64,000 bases of DNA from Pseudo-nitzschia pungens. Taxonomy: Eukaryota; Bacillariophyta; Bacillariophyceae; Bacillariales; Bacillariaceae. Below the pieces are notes generated by a model that saw nothing but the letters and a program-made list of their open reading frames with translations, had not been told where the DNA came from and made no database searches. The position numbers and the translations under genes were made by a program. Of this stretch, positions 62,350 through 64,000 are shown piece by piece; position 1 is the stretch's first letter; each line of letters opens with the position of its first letter. Location of the stretch: NCBI GenBank assembly GCA_037355855.1, contig CM074765.1, forward strand, positions 3,658,001-3,722,000, given 5' to 3'.

Positions 62350-63169
62350 GGTGGCTTTGATGCGGGTCGGTGCTCTTGTCTCGTGTGCAGTGGTGGTGGT
62401 GGTTGGTGGTTGGTGGTTGGTGGTGATGGTTGGTGGTGACGAGGAATGTGAACGAGTTGGTACGTCGGTAGTGGGAAAGAATAAGAATAATATTACTACT
62501 ACGTAACCTTACTTCGTAATAAAATAAATGCCGACGCCGTTAGAGAGAACAAAAACTCGAAATTTTGTTTGTTTGGTTGACGAGATGAGATGAGATGAGA
62601 TGAGATGAGATGAGAAAGGGGAAAAAAAATGAAAACGACGCCTTTTTCTTCCGGATTGGATTGGATTGGATGGTTGACGTCATTGTTTAGTGTTTTCTTC
62701 CTCCGTCGCATGCCACCCCGAGGAGGACCGCAACTCAAAATCAAAATCAAAACTCCCTCTCCGTCGGTCCCTAACCGTTCGTGACTTGAAGAGCGTAACT
62801 TACACTGCCACAACGCTGAACTGCGTGACAACCATCAAAACCCGGGATCAATATCTCCGTCTCGTCGACCCGAAATTTTCGAATTGCGAACGAGAAGAAT
62901 AATACTACGTAAAGAATAAGTTTACCTTAAGGTTTACAGTAACACCGCTGAGTGAAATAAATCGAGAGATTGTTATGGCCGATTCTGAAGTTCTCTCGAT
63001 TTACTGGTTTGGGTTTCCTTTGCAGTCGACAGGGGAAACGATAAACGATAAACGATAAACGATAAACGATAAACGATACAATACGATAGAATACGATACG
63101 ATACGATACAATACCGGTATAGCGCGAATCACACATCCTGTTTTTTGACGACCGTCGTTTCGAATCATC
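62350..63169. other. Divergent intergenic region with microsatellites
   Basis: Shared upstream region of the methyltransferase and the last gene. It holds (GGTGGTT)n near 62390-62440, (GAGAT)n at 62582-62615, (GGATT)n near 62653-62672, and an AAACGAT array (about six copies, 63036-63077) passing into ATACG repeats to 63113. No gene. Confidence 0.6.
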
Positions 63170-64000
63170 ATGATTTCGACGATCGCGACCGGGGCATCGT
63201 CCTCCAAATTCCGAACAGCGGTAGCGCTAGCGTTGAGCCGGCGATCCGCGGGCCTCGTCCGGCACTGTTCCGGGACGATTCCGATCCCGGGCGATGGATG
63301 CCGCAACGCGAGAAACGCTCCCAAACGCAAAAACGCAACCAAAAACGCGACCAGCACCCGAAACAGCAACAGCAACAGAAACAGCAACCGAATCCGCAAC
63401 CCCGGCAGCCCGACACCCTTCGAGAGATGGTATTCGTCTTCGAATCGCGCGGCGGACGAGAAGGGATCCGAAGAACTCCACTCGTTCTTTCGGGAGCAAA
63501 TGATGGAACTGAGTCGGGAGCAGAGGCAATTCGGACCGATCGATGAAACCGAAAACGACAACGAAACCGACAACGACAACGACGTCGATCCTTCGAGTCA
63601 CGGCATGTCTGGCAGCGGCAGCGGCAACCAGTTGCAAGCCGGAAAAAAGGATGGCGGTTCTGGCGGCACCTCCTCCTCGTTCTCCTCGTCGTCCCATGAT
63701 TTGGCCGATCAGCTGGACGATTGGAAGGCGGAACAGGTCGAGGTGTTTGGAGCCCACCTGGCCGATCCCCAAACCGGCGCCGACGACGGAACCCCCACCG
63801 GCACGGTTTCCCCGTTCGGCAGCAACGGTGACAGCGGCAACCACGACGGCGAGCCCGACGGCGACCCGGATGTCGAACTCGAGCTCGAGCTCGAGGACCG
63901 GTGGAACGAGCGCGAGGCCCGGTACGAGTTCACTCCCGAGGAGCGGGCCGCCTGGGGCAAACCCCCGCCCGATCCGGAGGACATGCGAAAGATCCTCGAC
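63170..64000 (+). CDS. Probable mitochondrial protein, 3' partial at window edge
   Basis: The frame is open from ATG 63170 to the last base, 277 codons seen. The first about 70 residues are rich in Arg, Ala, Ser and Asn with almost no acid (MISTIATGASSSKFRTAVAL), a strong mitochondrial presequence pattern. An Asn/Ser/Arg repeat follows. From about residue 100 the sequence turns acidic: FFREQMMELSREQRQFGPI, runs of Asp/Asn/Glu/Thr, a Gly/Ser linker, then LADQLDDWKAEQVEVFGAHL, and near the edge a Glu/Leu run followed by YEFTPEERAAWGKPPPDPED. I do not recognise the family. Other frames in this stretch lack this pattern of leader plus acidic domain and are taken as shadows. Confidence 0.6.
   Translation, partial: MISTIATGASSSKFRTAVALALSRRSAGLVRHCSGTIPIPGDGCRNARNAPKRKNATKNATSTRNSNSNRNSNRIRNPGSPTPFERWYSSSNRAADEKGSEELHSFFREQMMELSREQRQFGPIDETENDNETDNDNDVDPSSHGMSGSGSGNQLQAGKKDGGSGGTSSSFSSSSHDLADQLDDWKAEQVEVFGAHLADPQTGADDGTPTGTVSPFGSNGDSGNHDGEPDGDPDVELELELEDRWNEREARYEFTPEERAAWGKPPPDPEDMRKILD

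Noticed and set aside
60685..62439. 584-codon forward open frame opposite the methyltransferase
   Set aside because: Antisense shadow of a GC-rich gene. The reverse frame carries all methyltransferase motifs.

Overview
The window reads as nuclear DNA of a diatom, probably a pennate one. The main evidence is a plastid cytochrome c6 with an ER signal ending in an ASAF motif, ahead of transit and thylakoid-lumen segments. Support comes from a Ty1/copia element with a WHVDD reverse-transcriptase box (as I recall it, typical of the diatom CoDi group), short GT-AG introns, and a very long Ser/Pro/Thr-rich secreted protein of the kind found in diatom walls and mucilage. Genes lie on both strands with their own spacers and no operons. 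The species cannot be named from the sequence alone.

Layout. 1-4.7 kb: 3' two thirds of a Ty3/gypsy element (gag, pol, probable 3' LTR). 5.4-12.7 kb: cytochrome c6, a TMEM65-GAF fusion, a CobW/ZNG1-type metallochaperone GTPase, and a membrane-anchored nitroreductase-like protein. 13.45-19.6 kb: a complete Ty1/copia element with two identical 260-bp LTRs and a 5-bp target duplication, inserted in a 95-bp MITE. 20-29.7 kb: LRR protein, dUTPase, and a giant coiled-coil/TPX2-like protein. 30.4-35.6 kb: V-ATPase subunit G, a sugar-nucleotide pyrophosphorylase-like enzyme, and a 2OG-Fe(II) oxygenase. 36.9-40 kb: Ser/Pro/Thr-rich secreted protein. 41-41.8 kb: small membrane protein. 42.3-47.3 kb: a transposon graveyard with a Stowaway-like mariner MITE, 95-bp MITE copies, a large hairpin, a broken piggyBac transposase and a 789-bp foldback element. 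48-56.3 kb: RRM-like/coiled-coil/RWD protein, a small membrane protein and prolidase. 58.3-64 kb: aquaporin with a 7-nt microexon, a METTL13-like methyltransferase with an in-frame TGA, and the start of a probable mitochondrial protein cut by the window edge.

The host genes are mostly unrelated housekeeping functions: photosynthetic electron transport, metal delivery, nucleotide hygiene, proton pumping, peptide turnover, water transport and microtubule organisation. I see no pathway cluster. Two patterns stand out. First, the copia element carries, directly after its 5' LTR, a 17-nt segment perfectly complementary to a site inside its own LTR, in the geometry expected for Tf1-type self-priming and not for tRNA priming. 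Second, three unrelated host genes contain five frame breaks in total. Each looks like one extra base in a two- or three-base homopolymer, so each would need a +1 shift. This is either insertion-type assembly error or real +1 recoding, and it must be settled before any of those proteins is used.
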